Positions 45,140 to 55,666 of a stretch of DNA of 64,000 nt are shown here, piece by piece. Each line of letters starts with the position of its first letter. The stretch's first letter is position 1. Under the pieces are notes generated by a model that saw only the letters and a list, made by a program, of their open reading frames with translations, did not search any database and was not told the DNA's origin. The position numbers were made by a program, and so were the translations under genes. This stretch comes from Crotalaria pallida (lineage: Eukaryota > Streptophyta > Magnoliopsida > Fabales > Fabaceae): the NCBI GenBank assembly GCA_037953625.1, contig CM075651.1:66636501-66700500 (forward strand), written 5' to 3'.

Positions 45140-45240
45140 CTAACTGAGGGATGGACGGAGGGACAAATGTTAATTGATGTAAAAAAATTTTTGAGAACTA
45201 AATTGATGTCAAGTGTATTTTTGGATGACCTGAATGACTA

Positions 45241-45365
45241 TTAACTCTTTTATAAACAAATATAAAATTTGGAGGATCGATTAAAATGTGATAAGTGACA
45301 AAGTATTTATTATTTGATTTAAATTGGAGATGTGTGATGTATGTGAATATAATCAACTAAGCTAA
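45241..45365. other. Short AT-rich interval between two TIR elements
   Basis: About 125 bp of AT-rich DNA between the right arm of the 32696-45240 element and the left arm of the 45366-61126 element. No feature seen. Confidence 0.4.
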
Positions 45366-45961
45366 GTCACCAAATAGTTCCTGATGATTTTTCCCAAAAG
45401 ACAAATTGGTCCTTGAAATTTTAACTTCGCATAGGGTCGCGGTCGATCGCGTCACCGGTCTGAATTACTCGATAAATAAACGGGTTTATTATGTTTTTAA
45501 AAGCGGATTAAAGAGATCCTGGGCATTTTTGGTCTGCATTATGAAGTAGAATGTGTTTGGTCTAGGCAAGCTAATTGTAACACCCCGATTTGGCAACTTG
45601 AAATCCATCGTTACTTAAATTAAATATAGTGAAAATTGGGCCAAATTATTTTTTTTTCTTAAACAAGTGTTACACAAGATGAGAACATTTGGGTTTTCAA
45701 AACATAGTTACAATCTAAAACTCGTGTTCTCACATTGTATAAAACCTTTCAAGTTCCAAACCGAGATGTCACAAGACACCGCACCTTAAAACCTGTTTTT
45801 CAAAGCCTCATTTAAATCATAGCCCATTTATGTTTTTCAAAAACATCAGTACTGAAATAAACTTAAGTTGGGGTACAGCATGGTAAAGATATGGCAATTA
45901 AGAACTTGCAATGGATTACAAAACTCTGAAGGGGAAATTACCTAACCTCTAGTCATCTACT

Positions 45962-46264
45962 CTAAAGCTCGCCATCGAAATCTGAATCTAGTAGATCAAG
46001 CCCTCTGGTCGCAAGTAGAGTCACCTCATTAGTCTCCTCGGAAGTCTCCTCCATGGCGTCACGTCGTGCTTTCTTATCCTCCTCCTCACGGGCTAGCAGT
46101 CTCTTCATGATTTCCTTTCTTCGTCGTTTCATCTCAAGATAGACTATGACACGGTCAGTCATAGTTATATTGTCACCCTTCAGTGGAGATGCTCCTATCT
46201 CCCAAATGAGATGGAACTTCACTATGTTTTCCATCTGAAGACCATACAGAATTTTTTTTCCCAA
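45962..46264 (-). CDS. Hypothetical 100-codon ORF in the LTR
   Basis: A minus-strand frame with a highly charged C-terminal half (EMKRRRKEIMKRLLAREEED, then Glu/Thr-rich). No family recognised. The other copy of this LTR has no equivalent frame at the corresponding place, which argues against a conserved gene. Confidence 0.2.
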   Translation of the reverse strand: MGKKILYGLQMENIVKFHLIWEIGASPLKGDNITMTDRVIVYLEMKRRRKEIMKRLLAREEEDKKARRDAMEETSEETNEVTLLATRGLDLLDSDFDGEL

Positions 46265-46801
46265 TACAAAGCAGAAGTACGAGAGAGTGAGCTACCCAAA
46301 ACATGTAATGTCGACTATGTGGATTTACGATAGGCAAATATTAAGATAAAACAGTAAACAACATACAAACCATATAAACAAACATAATCATCATCATCAT
46401 ATAAATACCATCTTATTCTTACTTCTCAAGGCTCGCTCAATTCTCAATACCATTACCGTACTTTCCTTTTTGAATCTTAAGTTCATTAAGTCTTATCATT
46501 TCGGTTCACTCAATGACTTGGGGAAAGCATCATTGAGGAAAAATGGCTCACACGTCTACATCTCCTCGATCATCCATCCAAACCTAGTCGGAAGCAAACA
46601 GGAGTACAGGACCTTTACCGTGTGGGCACGACAGCTGTCTCACAATCAATTGGTCCCTGACCAGGAGGACTACAGCCTCAAATCATATCATATCATATCA
46701 ATTCAATTCATATAATCAACGCACACTGTCTCAACTCACAGTGGCAAACAAGATGCCCCACTCCAGTCCCTCTCACTGTTCTAGATTTGCAATCTAGGGG
46801 G

Positions 46802-47133
46802 TGTAGGGTTAACCAATAATAAATCCTACCGCTACAAGATAAGCATGAGCTTTCTAGTACAGGATAAGGGTGAATAACTCATTCTTTTTATCCTCTAAGA
46901 GCCACGTCAGCCCTACTGGGCCGAACAGGCCCATAAGGCACCACAACACAACTTCCCCTATAAGTATCGCCATGCTATAGGGGGCTAAGGTATGTTCTCT
47001 CATCCCTACTCTCAAGAACTACATGTGGCTTGATCCCCTTATCACTGGGGGTACGTAGGACCGGGGTCACCCTCGTCAGTTGCAACAACCCCAAACACAC
47101 ATCGTGGTGTTCCATCAATACCGGGACACTACA
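46802..47133 (+). repeat. 5' LTR of the non-autonomous element
   Basis: TGTAGGGTTA ... GGGACACTACA. It differs from the 3' LTR at five positions, all transitions. It contains CCCCTATA (46955-46962) and TATAGGGG (46976-46983). Confidence 0.93.
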
Positions 47134-47134
47134 T

Positions 47135-47152
47135 TGGCTCCGTCTGTGGGAA
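47135..47152 (+). promoter_or_regulatory. Primer binding site of the non-autonomous element
   Basis: TGGCTCCGTCTGTGGGAA, one base after the LTR. It differs from the Tat PBS at 34699 at two of 18 positions. Confidence 0.7.
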
Positions 47153-47199
47153 CGATAAACTTCGATCCCCATACCCGTTTATAAAAAAAATTAAAAAAA

Positions 47200-47910
47200 A
47201 AGGTGGCTACGGATTATTGTTCACGGTGCTATTCCTACGGTCCTGCTACTCCATTCCCGCTCGCCGGTGCCACTGGTTCTGCTCACTAAGTACCAATTAT
47301 TGTGGCGGCGGAGCCGTCCAGGTTCGGATCGCCGGTGCCCCTGGTGCTGTTCGTCTTGCGGTTGCCAGCACAGTGGCATCTAGGACTGATTTCAAGGTTG
47401 CGATTTCATGGCTGCGGCATCCAAAGCACGATGACTTCTTCGATCAGAAGCGAAGAAGAAGAGGCACTAACCGCGGCCTCTCGTAACTCCAGCACACCGC
47501 CGCATCAGAAGCGAAGAAGAAGAGGCACTAACCCGTTGGAGTGTTCGTTGCTGGGAGCATCATCGTGGGTTCGCCAGGTTTCGGTTCGTCGCGATCCCGG
47601 TGACAGTGGCGATGATTGAGAAAACTGGTCGTGCGGGCAGCGTTTCAGTCACGGCCGCGGTACCTATGACATAAGAAAAGCTCCTCCGCCTCACCCACCT
47701 GCTCTATCGTCGTACCCTCTCCGCCTCTGACTGGCTTGGATCGGTGTCGCCACAGTGTCGTTACCATCCCTTTCCATCACGCCGTTACCGTTGCTGCACC
47801 GACCGAAGAAGCAGTTTCCCGTGGCAGCCACGATTGAAGGAACCACCGCCGCATCGATTCACGCCTCAAACTCGGGTTCGGGGGTCCTGGTTCTTGTCGT
47901 CGTCTGCTGC
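47200..47910 (+). other. GC-rich segment, possible captured host sequence
   Basis: Strikingly GC-rich and CpG-rich compared with everything around it, and it continues at 48961-49080 after the nested solo LTR. A 30 bp direct repeat (atcagaagcgaagaag + aagaggcactaacc) occurs at 47443-47472 and 47504-47533. Open frames exist in several registers but none resembles a known family. Captured exon or leader DNA is possible. Confidence 0.45.
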
Positions 47911-48960
47911 TGATCGAGGCCGTACCCGATCAAAATAAAAGGTGTTTATTCTGTAGTACTAGGAAGGTGATCCTAGGTCGTTTCCCAGCGAATATCGGTC
48001 TAGGCAAAGTATCAAACACGTAGTGTGCAGTAAAATGGGGGGGTTTTGTGTGTGACAAATGTGAATAACAAAACATAAACAGAATATAAAAACTAAGAAA
48101 AATCAGAAACAAAAGTGGGCAAACCCCTTTGGCTACGTACACTACTCAATCCTAACTCACTAAAGATTGATTCCTCTCCTCTCCTCTGTCCAACTCGTGA
48201 TAACCAAATACTAAGCGAAAATTCAGTTATCACTCCAAACCCTAACTTCTAATTAAGCATCAGAAACCAGAATTGGAGTTTTTACGAGTTAATACAAATT
48301 AAGAATTTATATTCATGTATTATCTCTACGAAATGGAATTAAGCAAACCACTACACATCGATAAACATGAAAACAGAGAAGAGAAAACGAAATTGCATTA
48401 ATAACAAGAGCTCAAGAGTAGATAATACAATACCAAAGGGATTAACCCTTGAAGTCTAGCCTTCCATGGCCATAAATGAAGAAAAACGAGTAGAAATGGG
48501 GAAGAACAAAACCCTAGCAGCCACCACCACTTGGGAGAGCCAAGAGAGAAGTTCTAACCTAGAGAGAGAGTGAGAAATCTGAAAATGAAGTTGTCTTCTT
48601 GGGGGTTACACGAATTTCCCCTCTTTAGTTATGAAAATGGGCCTAAAACATGGGCCCAAGTCCTAAGAAACACTATTCTGAAAATTACAATTAAAAAGGG
48701 ACCTAAATGAAAATTACAATCTTCACTTCAATGCTTCAATCTTCATTTCCAAACTTCCCAAAGTGTCCTTGTGCCAAATATTACCTGAAAATAGAAATAG
48801 AATTAATTAGGCTAAATAATCCCAAATTAAACAATATTCGGAATATTAGTCCAATAAACTCAAAATCACTAAATCAAGCTAATCAATGTCAAATGGGCAA
48901 CAAGTATCAATAATAGGAGTAAAATAATGCAAGGAATAATGGGAAATAAAATGCTCATCA
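47911..48960 (-). mobile_element. Athila-type solo LTR (1050 bp)
   Basis: Plus-strand ends TGATCGAGG ... TGCTCATCA, i.e. on the minus strand TGATGAGCA ... CCTCGATCA, giving TGAT/ATCA termini. A perfect 5 bp duplication GCTGC flanks it (47906-47910, 48961-48965). The minus-strand start TGATGAGCATTTTATTTCCC is a hallmark of Athila-group LTRs. No internal sequence remains, so it arose by LTR-LTR recombination. Confidence 0.85.
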
Positions 48961-49099
48961 GCTGCACCGGCGATCTTCGGTCCCTATTTAGTGCCGCCGT
49001 CACATAGCAGCAAGAAGCTGCTGCGCTAGACCTTGCCGCCGCCGCTGTTGAAGGACGAACTACCCTCACACAACAACTTACAGTTGCTGCTGCTGCATT

Positions 49100-49260
49100 A
49101 GGGGTTTCCCAAACCCTAACGGGTCAAAGGCCCAAAAAAAAGGGCCTCAACAGGCCCAAACCCAAAAAAAAAGAAAAGGGCCTCAACAGGTCCAAACCCA
49201 AAAAAAAAAAGAAAAAAAAGAAAAGGGCCTCAACAACTTTACGGGCCCAACAGCAACAAG
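49100..49260 (+). repeat. Short tandem repeat 'gggcctcaacagg'
   Basis: GGGCCTCAACAGG[CT]CCAAAC plus an A-rich spacer repeats three times (about 49143, 49177, 49225) with a period near 35-45 bp, the last copy degenerate. Confidence 0.6.
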
Positions 49261-50560
49261 CTACTCCTACATCAGGGAAGCTATTTCATTTAAAATCAAA
49301 TTCTTATGCATACCAACGTTTTTATTTTTATTTGATTATATCTTATATTATCATCGGCTGATAATTCTTCTAATTTTTAATAATTGCACAAATATTTTTA
49401 TTGACTCACATGACTATTAGTTAACAGCAAAAATATTACAATTTTGCTAATTAAAGTCATTACATGTCTATTGTTATCTATTATTGTTGTTACAAACTTG
49501 AACAACAACTGCTAAATTATTTTCTATGCACATATGCGAGGTACATGGACAAATAATTATATTAATAGGCCCGAGCTGCTGAATAACCCATTTTGAGGTC
49601 CCCATTAATGGACATAATTTTTCACTCTATTTGGAATTTAGTGGTGATCGAGAGAACCCCCGCGTCGAGTTCTCCTCTTGAAGCTTGTGCTCCGAGCGAA
49701 GAGCGAGGGCCCCCGCGCCGAGTTCCTCTCTTGAAGCTCGTGTTCCGAGCATAGAGAAAATCATATTTAAGGAAAACAGAGGTCAGCCTCAATGTTCAAC
49801 AAAGTCCATTTGGAAAGGAATGACAGAAGACTTCAATCCAACATTCTTTAATCCGACATCCCTCAATCTGACATTTCTCACCACACTGAATCAGGGAAGG
49901 AATTCTCATTCCTGTATTATTTTCCTATTTACTTGGCATTTTACGTGATTACTTTACACACATGCTTATATTAATTTACCTGGTGCAGTGCTTTTGACAT
50001 GTGCTATTAATGCTTATTCCTTATAATCTCATTACATGCCACTAATTATTTGATATTATCTAATTATGATTTTTTGTATACATGCTGATACGTGGCATAT
50101 TGTTAGCCAAATTTCTTTGCTGCTGATTGTTTTTAAATGTCTGTCTTTCCTGTCGTGATAGGATAATAATATTTTATATACATTGTCTTTCGAATGACAT
50201 TAGGCAGTTTCCGACAATTGTGCATTGTCGTTTTTCATGGATAAACTTTCATCATTTGATTTGTTGTCATTACATGCTCTGACATATTGTTAAATGTCAT
50301 TCATTACAATTATTGCGCGTGATATATTTATAATCATGCTTCTTTTCGTAGACAATCATCTATGATATACGAGGTTATTAACCCCAATAATTGTCATTAT
50401 TATGTTTATTACGTGTGATATTATTAAAATCATACTACCTCTATACCGATATTATACATCGTATCTTTGCCAATAATTGTTATTATTGTTATTTAATTAT
50501 TATAAATTGTTAAATAACGTAATTACCAATTAGTAATTTTGTTTACACATTAGAGGTACG
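49260..50560 (+). other. AT-rich interior of the non-autonomous element
   Basis: No coding frame of note. The part 49640-49760 contains two related GC-rich phrases ('cccccgcgtcgagttc', 'cccccgcgccgagttc') about 60 bp apart, a short duplication. Confidence 0.4.
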
Positions 50561-52563
50561 ATTATGATGGACCATTTCGAGCTTCCGACCGCCAAAGATA
50601 TCCTCAAATTAATCGGTGCTAGACATAACCTTTTAATATAAAAAGGTACAAACATAACGATCGGATCTGCCGAGCATGATGACCTATGTTAATTTGAGTC
50701 CGAGTATGACGACCCAACTTAATTCAAGTCCTTCACACCGGTTGTCGATCACTTTTTCCTTGGTTTGTGCACCATCGCGACCTTACCTATAAGGTGGAAC
50801 TGTCCGCAGTGCCAACAGCCAGTGATCTAAGTCGGATCCCAGCATCTCCGAGGAACCACACAATGCTGATTCCACACCCACAACTCGCAAATATTCAATC
50901 TTCGCTCAGCGTTCGCCTACACAGATTTGAATCCGACCGTCTCTCAAAGAGGCTTGGATGAACACGATCTAATTGGCGGAAAACAACTCACACCTTAAAG
51001 GACTTCTTAGCTCAGCACAAGCCTCTTCAGGCTTTATCGAGTAAGGGGGTTGGTTATGCAATGGACTAAAAGTTTGCTTCAGCTTTGTTATTATGATGAT
51101 CTATCAGCTTGCCTTCGCCCTAATTACTCGGATTCAAGAAGGGTTCAACAATTGAAGTTGACAAAACAGTTCCGATAAGGGAAATGGTCGTCCTTGGCTT
51201 CTTTATCTGTTCTTGCCTCCTCGGTTTCATTCTTTCCCTTCTCGGCATCCTCGGCCACTTCATCAGCTCAATAAACTTTCGATGACTTCCACTCAACTGA
51301 CCTTATTCGGCCATGAAGCTTACTACTCGGCGGATAGAATGGACTCTGAGTCTTGAAAGTAATTCGAGCTTCCAACTCTTAGGGGAAGGAACGGACTCCG
51401 ACTCCACAAATTAGTCCGAGAAGAACTGTAAAGCCCTGAGCAGTAGATGCTCCGGCAATATTTGGGTGCCTTCGCACCACATCTTTAGAACCTCTCACCG
51501 AGCTTTCGGACCTATACCGGGTCCGAGGGTGCCTCGAACAACAACAATAAATGTCACAATTCTTATATACCCGACACAATCTTCTACGAGCTTTCTCGAT
51601 CTCCTTTTTCAGGTAAAGGAGGGTGTACAGAGTTGATCTTGATACTCTAACCTTTCTTCGCCCACTTTGGTCCCGAGCGCTTCACAGACCTTATGAACTT
51701 GACACAGGCCTTTTCAGGCTTTACCGAGTATGGGACTAGTATGTCATGTAAAGGAACAAATTTGATGGTCGGAACTACCGGGCGCGATAGCCCGAGCACG
51801 ATGGCCAAAAATGATTCGAGTGTTTCACGCATAACCCAAGTCAGGATTCCTATCATCCGAAAACATGCACAAGCCGACCACAGGTCTAAATCCACAAGCC
51901 CATTGTGTTTACTTCTTCAATTAAATAAAAGTTCTGTTATTGAATTCATTGTATTTACGTACTTTTCCTCATAACCGATTAGCCATCGTTTATGACGCGA
52001 ACGATTATAAATAGCTCGAACAAGAGCTTATAACTCGTCAAGTACTTTAAAAAGATTCCCGATTCAAACATGATTTCCTAAAATCATTTTATACATCGCG
52101 AATAGAGGAACCCACCTCGGCTAAAGTGCTGGAGTTCCGAGGTCTTAACACTTGAATTCTTAACAAAAAGAAGCACAAAATCATAACGGATATTATACAT
52201 ATTCACTCATTTCGGATCACGTCCCGACGCACTTGCCTACGATCTCGGTTGGCCGACCAGATCGGCGTGGCTACAAGTGAAAAAGGGGATTGCTACCTCG
52301 ATAACTTGGCCATCGGCCAAATACGTCGCAGGATCGAGGAATACACCTCGGCCAAGGCAGTCATTCCGACAGCATCCCCTGTAGACGTTACGATCCAATT
52401 CATGATATTACTTTTAACACACCCCGATGAGAAAGGTGTATGAATCTCCAAATCGCGATACTCTTCCGAGTAAAAGACCTCGGCTGCAAACAATGTTTTA
52501 TGTCACCACCAACTCTCAGAAGCTCAGCACAGGCTCTTCGAGCCTATACGAGCTTGGGGGGCT
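50560..52563 (+). other. Tat-like 3' region of the non-autonomous element
   Basis: Rich in words seen in the Tat element's 3' part, for example 'cctcggctaaagt' (52112 versus cttcggctaaagt at 40920). Two internal stretches resemble a PPT followed by an LTR start: 'gagtaagggggttggttatgcaatggactaaaag' (in pieces: gagtaagggggttgg, tatgcaatggactaaaag; about 51040-51072) and 'aggctttaccgagtatggga' (about 51714). They suggest stacked, partly duplicated 3' ends. No gene. Confidence 0.5.
52552..52563 (+). promoter_or_regulatory. Polypurine tract of the non-autonomous element
   Basis: GCTTGGGGGGCT directly precedes the 3' LTR start at 52564, as in the Tat element. Confidence 0.8.
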
Positions 52564-52895
52564 TGTAGGGTTAACCAATAATAAATCCTACCGCTACAGG
52601 ATAAGCATGAGCTCTCTAGTATAGGATAAGGGTGAATAACTCATTCTTTTTATCCTCTAAGAGCCACGTCAGCCCTACTGGGCCGAACAGGCCCATAAGG
52701 CACCACAACACAACTTCCCCTATAAGTATCGCCATGCTATAGGGGGCTAAGGTATGTTCTCTCATCCCTACTCTCAAGAACTACGTGTGGCTTGATCCCC
52801 TTATCACTGGGGGTACGTAGGATCGGGGTCACCCTCGTCAGTTGCAACAACCCCAAACACACATCGTGGTGTTCCATCAATACCGGGACACTACA
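52564..52895 (+). repeat. 3' LTR of the non-autonomous element
   Basis: 332 bp, five transitions from the 5' LTR, no indel. Confidence 0.93.
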
Positions 52896-53542
52896 GGGGG
52901 CGACAGTACAATTCTAGTCTCGAATGTAACATCCTCACTTTAATTAGTTAATTTTAGATTTTAGTAAAATCAGAGTTTGAAAATTCATTTTAGAATTTGA
53001 TTTCTTATGAAAGATTTTACGAAAATCCAGCAGAGTTTCCTCTGTTTTTCGGACTTCCCAAAAATTCTCTTCTTAAAACATGTCAGTCCATAATTATTTA
53101 AAAACATAAACACAACATATTAAAACCCAGTTCAGATCCTAATGCCCGATTAGTACCAGTTTCAGGGCATAATACTACACATATTATAACTTACAAAAAT
53201 AACAGTTTTTAATATAATAAAATCCACTCGGGGTATCACAATTTCACTCCACGTGGTGGAGAGTTTCCAGTTCGGCCCGCAACAGTGTAAGCTCCGCTTC
53301 CATACCTGTAAAATTATATCAAGAAGGGTAGCATTACACAGAACTTAAAAAGATAAATCCTAAAAGAAGACATAGCAAATAACTAAGCCTATATAATTAT
53401 TAATTTACTTTATTCATAATTATTCATATAATTGATCTCTTTTAGTTCTTCACTCATTCTCACATTCCTTTAATTATTTATTCTCTTTTCATTCTTTCAT
53501 TCCCATTCTTTCATCCATTTTTCCATTCTTTTTCCTTTTAAT

Positions 53543-53935
53543 CGACACGCCTTACCAGGCTCGCATCGATGCCGATACGCCTTACCAGGCTCGCACCGGA
53601 CTTTTATTTTCTTTTTAAATCTTCTTTTATTTTCTTTTTAATCGACACGCCTTACCAGGCTCGCATCGATGCCGATACGCCTTACCAGGCTCGCACCGGA
53701 CTTTTATTTTCTTTCCTTTCCTTTATTTTCCTTTTTAATCGACACGCCTTACCAGGCTCGCATCGATGCCGATACGCCTTACCAGGCTCGCACCAGACTT
53801 TTATTTTCTTTACTTTCTTTTATTTTCCTTTTTAATCGACACGCCTTACCAGGCTCGCATCGATGCCGATACGCCTTACCAGGTTCGCATCGGACTTTTA
53901 TCTACTTTTCTTTCTTTCTCTTTTACTTTATCCTT
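53543..53935 (+). repeat. 97-100 bp tandem repeat, four units
   Basis: Units begin CGACACGCCTTACCAGGCTC at 53543, 53643, 53740 and 53837. Within each unit 'acgccttaccaggctcgca' occurs twice about 34 bp apart, so it is a repeat of a repeat; a pyrimidine-rich spacer closes each unit. The GC-rich words stand out against the T-rich background. Confidence 0.9.
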
Positions 53936-55451
53936 TTTCTTAGTCATATATCTTTTCTCTTTTTCTGGTTTATTGTATTTTCTCTTTTATTTCATTTCTT
54001 TACTTAGGGACTTATTATCACATTGTTTATTTCTCACTATTTTCAATATCCTTCTTTCTTTTCCTTTTTCTTCTTCTCTTCCTTTTCTTTTTCTTATAAT
54101 TTAAGTAATTCTTTTAATCTTTATTTTCTTTTATGACTTATCACATTTTCTACTTTACTCTTTTTCTTTTTATTAGTTTCCCTCAATTTTTATCCAACTC
54201 TAATTAATACGGTCAAGTATAGCATATTCTAGTTCTTGTTACTAATTCTTAGTTATTTCTTTATTTCATTTATCTCTCACTCTTACTTAACTTATTATCC
54301 CTGATTAATTAATTTCATTTTATTTAATTACTCTATTAACTGAATCTAGCTTCTCAATTTTTTATTACAGTCTTCTACTTAACTTCCCTCATAATGTACT
54401 CTCTCTTCATTTTATTATCATCTTATTAATTCGTTTATCGTTTTCCTATTTCCTTTTTAAATCTAATTCATTATTTTGCACCTATTGCCCTAATCGGTCC
54501 TGTACATGTTTATTATTTCCATTACTAATCCCTCTTTTACCTCACTTTACTCTTCGGGTACTATTATACTTATTATCTTTTAGTTCATTAATTCTACTCT
54601 CTCTTTGCCTATTTCGTTTACCCTCTTGTCCTTTTACTTCCCCTATGGTTTTATTTTTATGATTGCTCACGTTTTTGTTTTATTCTAACTATTTTAATAT
54701 TCTAATCACGCTCATTCGTTCCGGGCCTTATTCTACGCTCATTCCTTTTATTCCCTAACGTGTGGTTTCAATTAACAATTCTAATTATTCATTTATGTCA
54801 GCGATGACTACCCTAAGGTTCATTAACATACTTTTTAATTACCCTATTCTCAGCTACCACTATAACATCCTAGAATTTACTTCTCAAGTAAAGGTAACGC
54901 GAACCCTCTTACCTCGTGCTTTTTAAATAGAACCTGGATTTTAGCTCGGCGACGATGACGGCGTCGGTGTTGCTCCTCGTTAGCGGGGACGATCGCGGCT
55001 GGACCGAGGCAAGAGCTTCGAGCTTCGAGGTTCCCGACACGAGTCCGGCACGATCACGGGTCGGTAACGGCGCCAGTGAGATCCGTGGAGAGAGAGAGAG
55101 AGCTCGTGGGTGTGAGAGAGAGCTTGTGACCGAGAAAGGAGGAGACACGCGGTGGTGATGGTGGCTGGGTGGGTGGTGGCCAGCGGCTTGGTGGCCGGAG
55201 AGGAAGAGGAGGGTGGTGGAGAAGGTGGAGAGAGAGAGAAAGAGGAAGAGAGAGATTGTGAGGGAAGGAGAGAGAGAGAGGGGGGGAGACGGGTTGAGAG
55301 AGGGGAAAGAGAGGCCAAGGTGGGGCGGCCAAGGGCGGCGGTAGTGGTGGCCGAAGTCGGAGGAGGGAGGGAGATCGGAGGGAGAGAGAAACAATGGGGA
55401 GGGTGAGTGAGTGAGGAAGGTTTCCATGCGTTTTAAGGCCACTCGAACTGT

Positions 55452-55666
55452 TTTCGCTTAAGCGAAATTCATTCACTTAAGCGAATTGGCCTCAGTACTG
55501 ACACGAACGATTTTCGCTTAAGCGACCAGTTTTCGCTTAAGCGAAATGGCTTCAGTACTTGACACGACCGGTTTTCGCTTAAGCGACCAGTTTCGCTTAA
55601 GCGAAATGGCTTCAGTGGGGAAGTTTCACGTTTTCGCTTAAGCGACGGATTTTCGCTTAAGCGAAA
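55452..55666. repeat. Eight CGCTTAAGCG palindromes
   Basis: TTTCGCTTAAGCGAAA (16 bp, perfect) at 55452-55467, 55531-55546, 55591-55606 and 55651-55666; TCGCTTAAGCGA at 55514-55525, 55575-55586 and 55634-55645; one imperfect copy at 55471-55486 (TTCACTTAAGCGAA core). They are arranged as four pairs, with a short and a long form alternating. Confidence 0.95.

Larger units (their letters stand above)
32696..45240. mobile_element. Long-TIR DNA transposon, split by the Tat element
   Basis: The left arm (about 32696-32880) and the right arm (34060-34122 joined to 45145-45240) are inverted copies: for example 'ggttatctctcccaactcat' (32858-) against 'atgagttgagagatataacc' (34062-), 'catccctcgtta' (32802-) against 'taactgagggatg' (34119/45141-), and 'atttttttacatcaatta' (32743-) against 'ttaattgatgtaaaaaaat' (45170-). 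Arms are about 180 bp. The ~1.2 kb between them (32880-34060) has no recognisable transposase, so it is non-autonomous; a GGGCCTAGGCCC palindrome lies at 33600-33611 and an (ATT)n run at 33945-33969. No TSD was found. Confidence 0.7.
46802..52895 (+). mobile_element. Non-autonomous Tat-like element (6.1 kb)
   Basis: LTRs of 332 bp (46802-47133, 52564-52895), a PBS-like TGGCTCCGTCTGTGGGAA (47135-47152) and a PPT GCTTGGGGGGCT (52552-52563), flanked by GGGGG on both sides (46797-46801, 52896-52900). The LTR copy 1 at 10310-10325 shows the uninterrupted target (ctagggggcgac on the minus strand). The 5.4 kb interior has no gag or pol. PBS, PPT and part of the LTR resemble the 34123-45139 element, so a related Tat element probably supplied its proteins. 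The interior carries a GC-rich part, an Athila-type solo LTR and a diverged Tat-like 3' region. Confidence 0.88.

Noticed and set aside
47217..47619. GC-rich frames of 89 and 105 codons
   Set aside because: No family resemblance, several registers open at once owing to GC content; kept only as a possible captured segment.
53569..54104. Overlapping frames of 88-112 codons
   Set aside because: They are produced by the 97-100 bp tandem repeat and pyrimidine-rich DNA; the offsets between units change the frame.
54909..55476. Ser/Pro/Leu-rich frames on the minus strand
   Set aside because: They fall in the CT-rich leader of a solo LTR and exist in several registers at once, as expected for low-complexity DNA.
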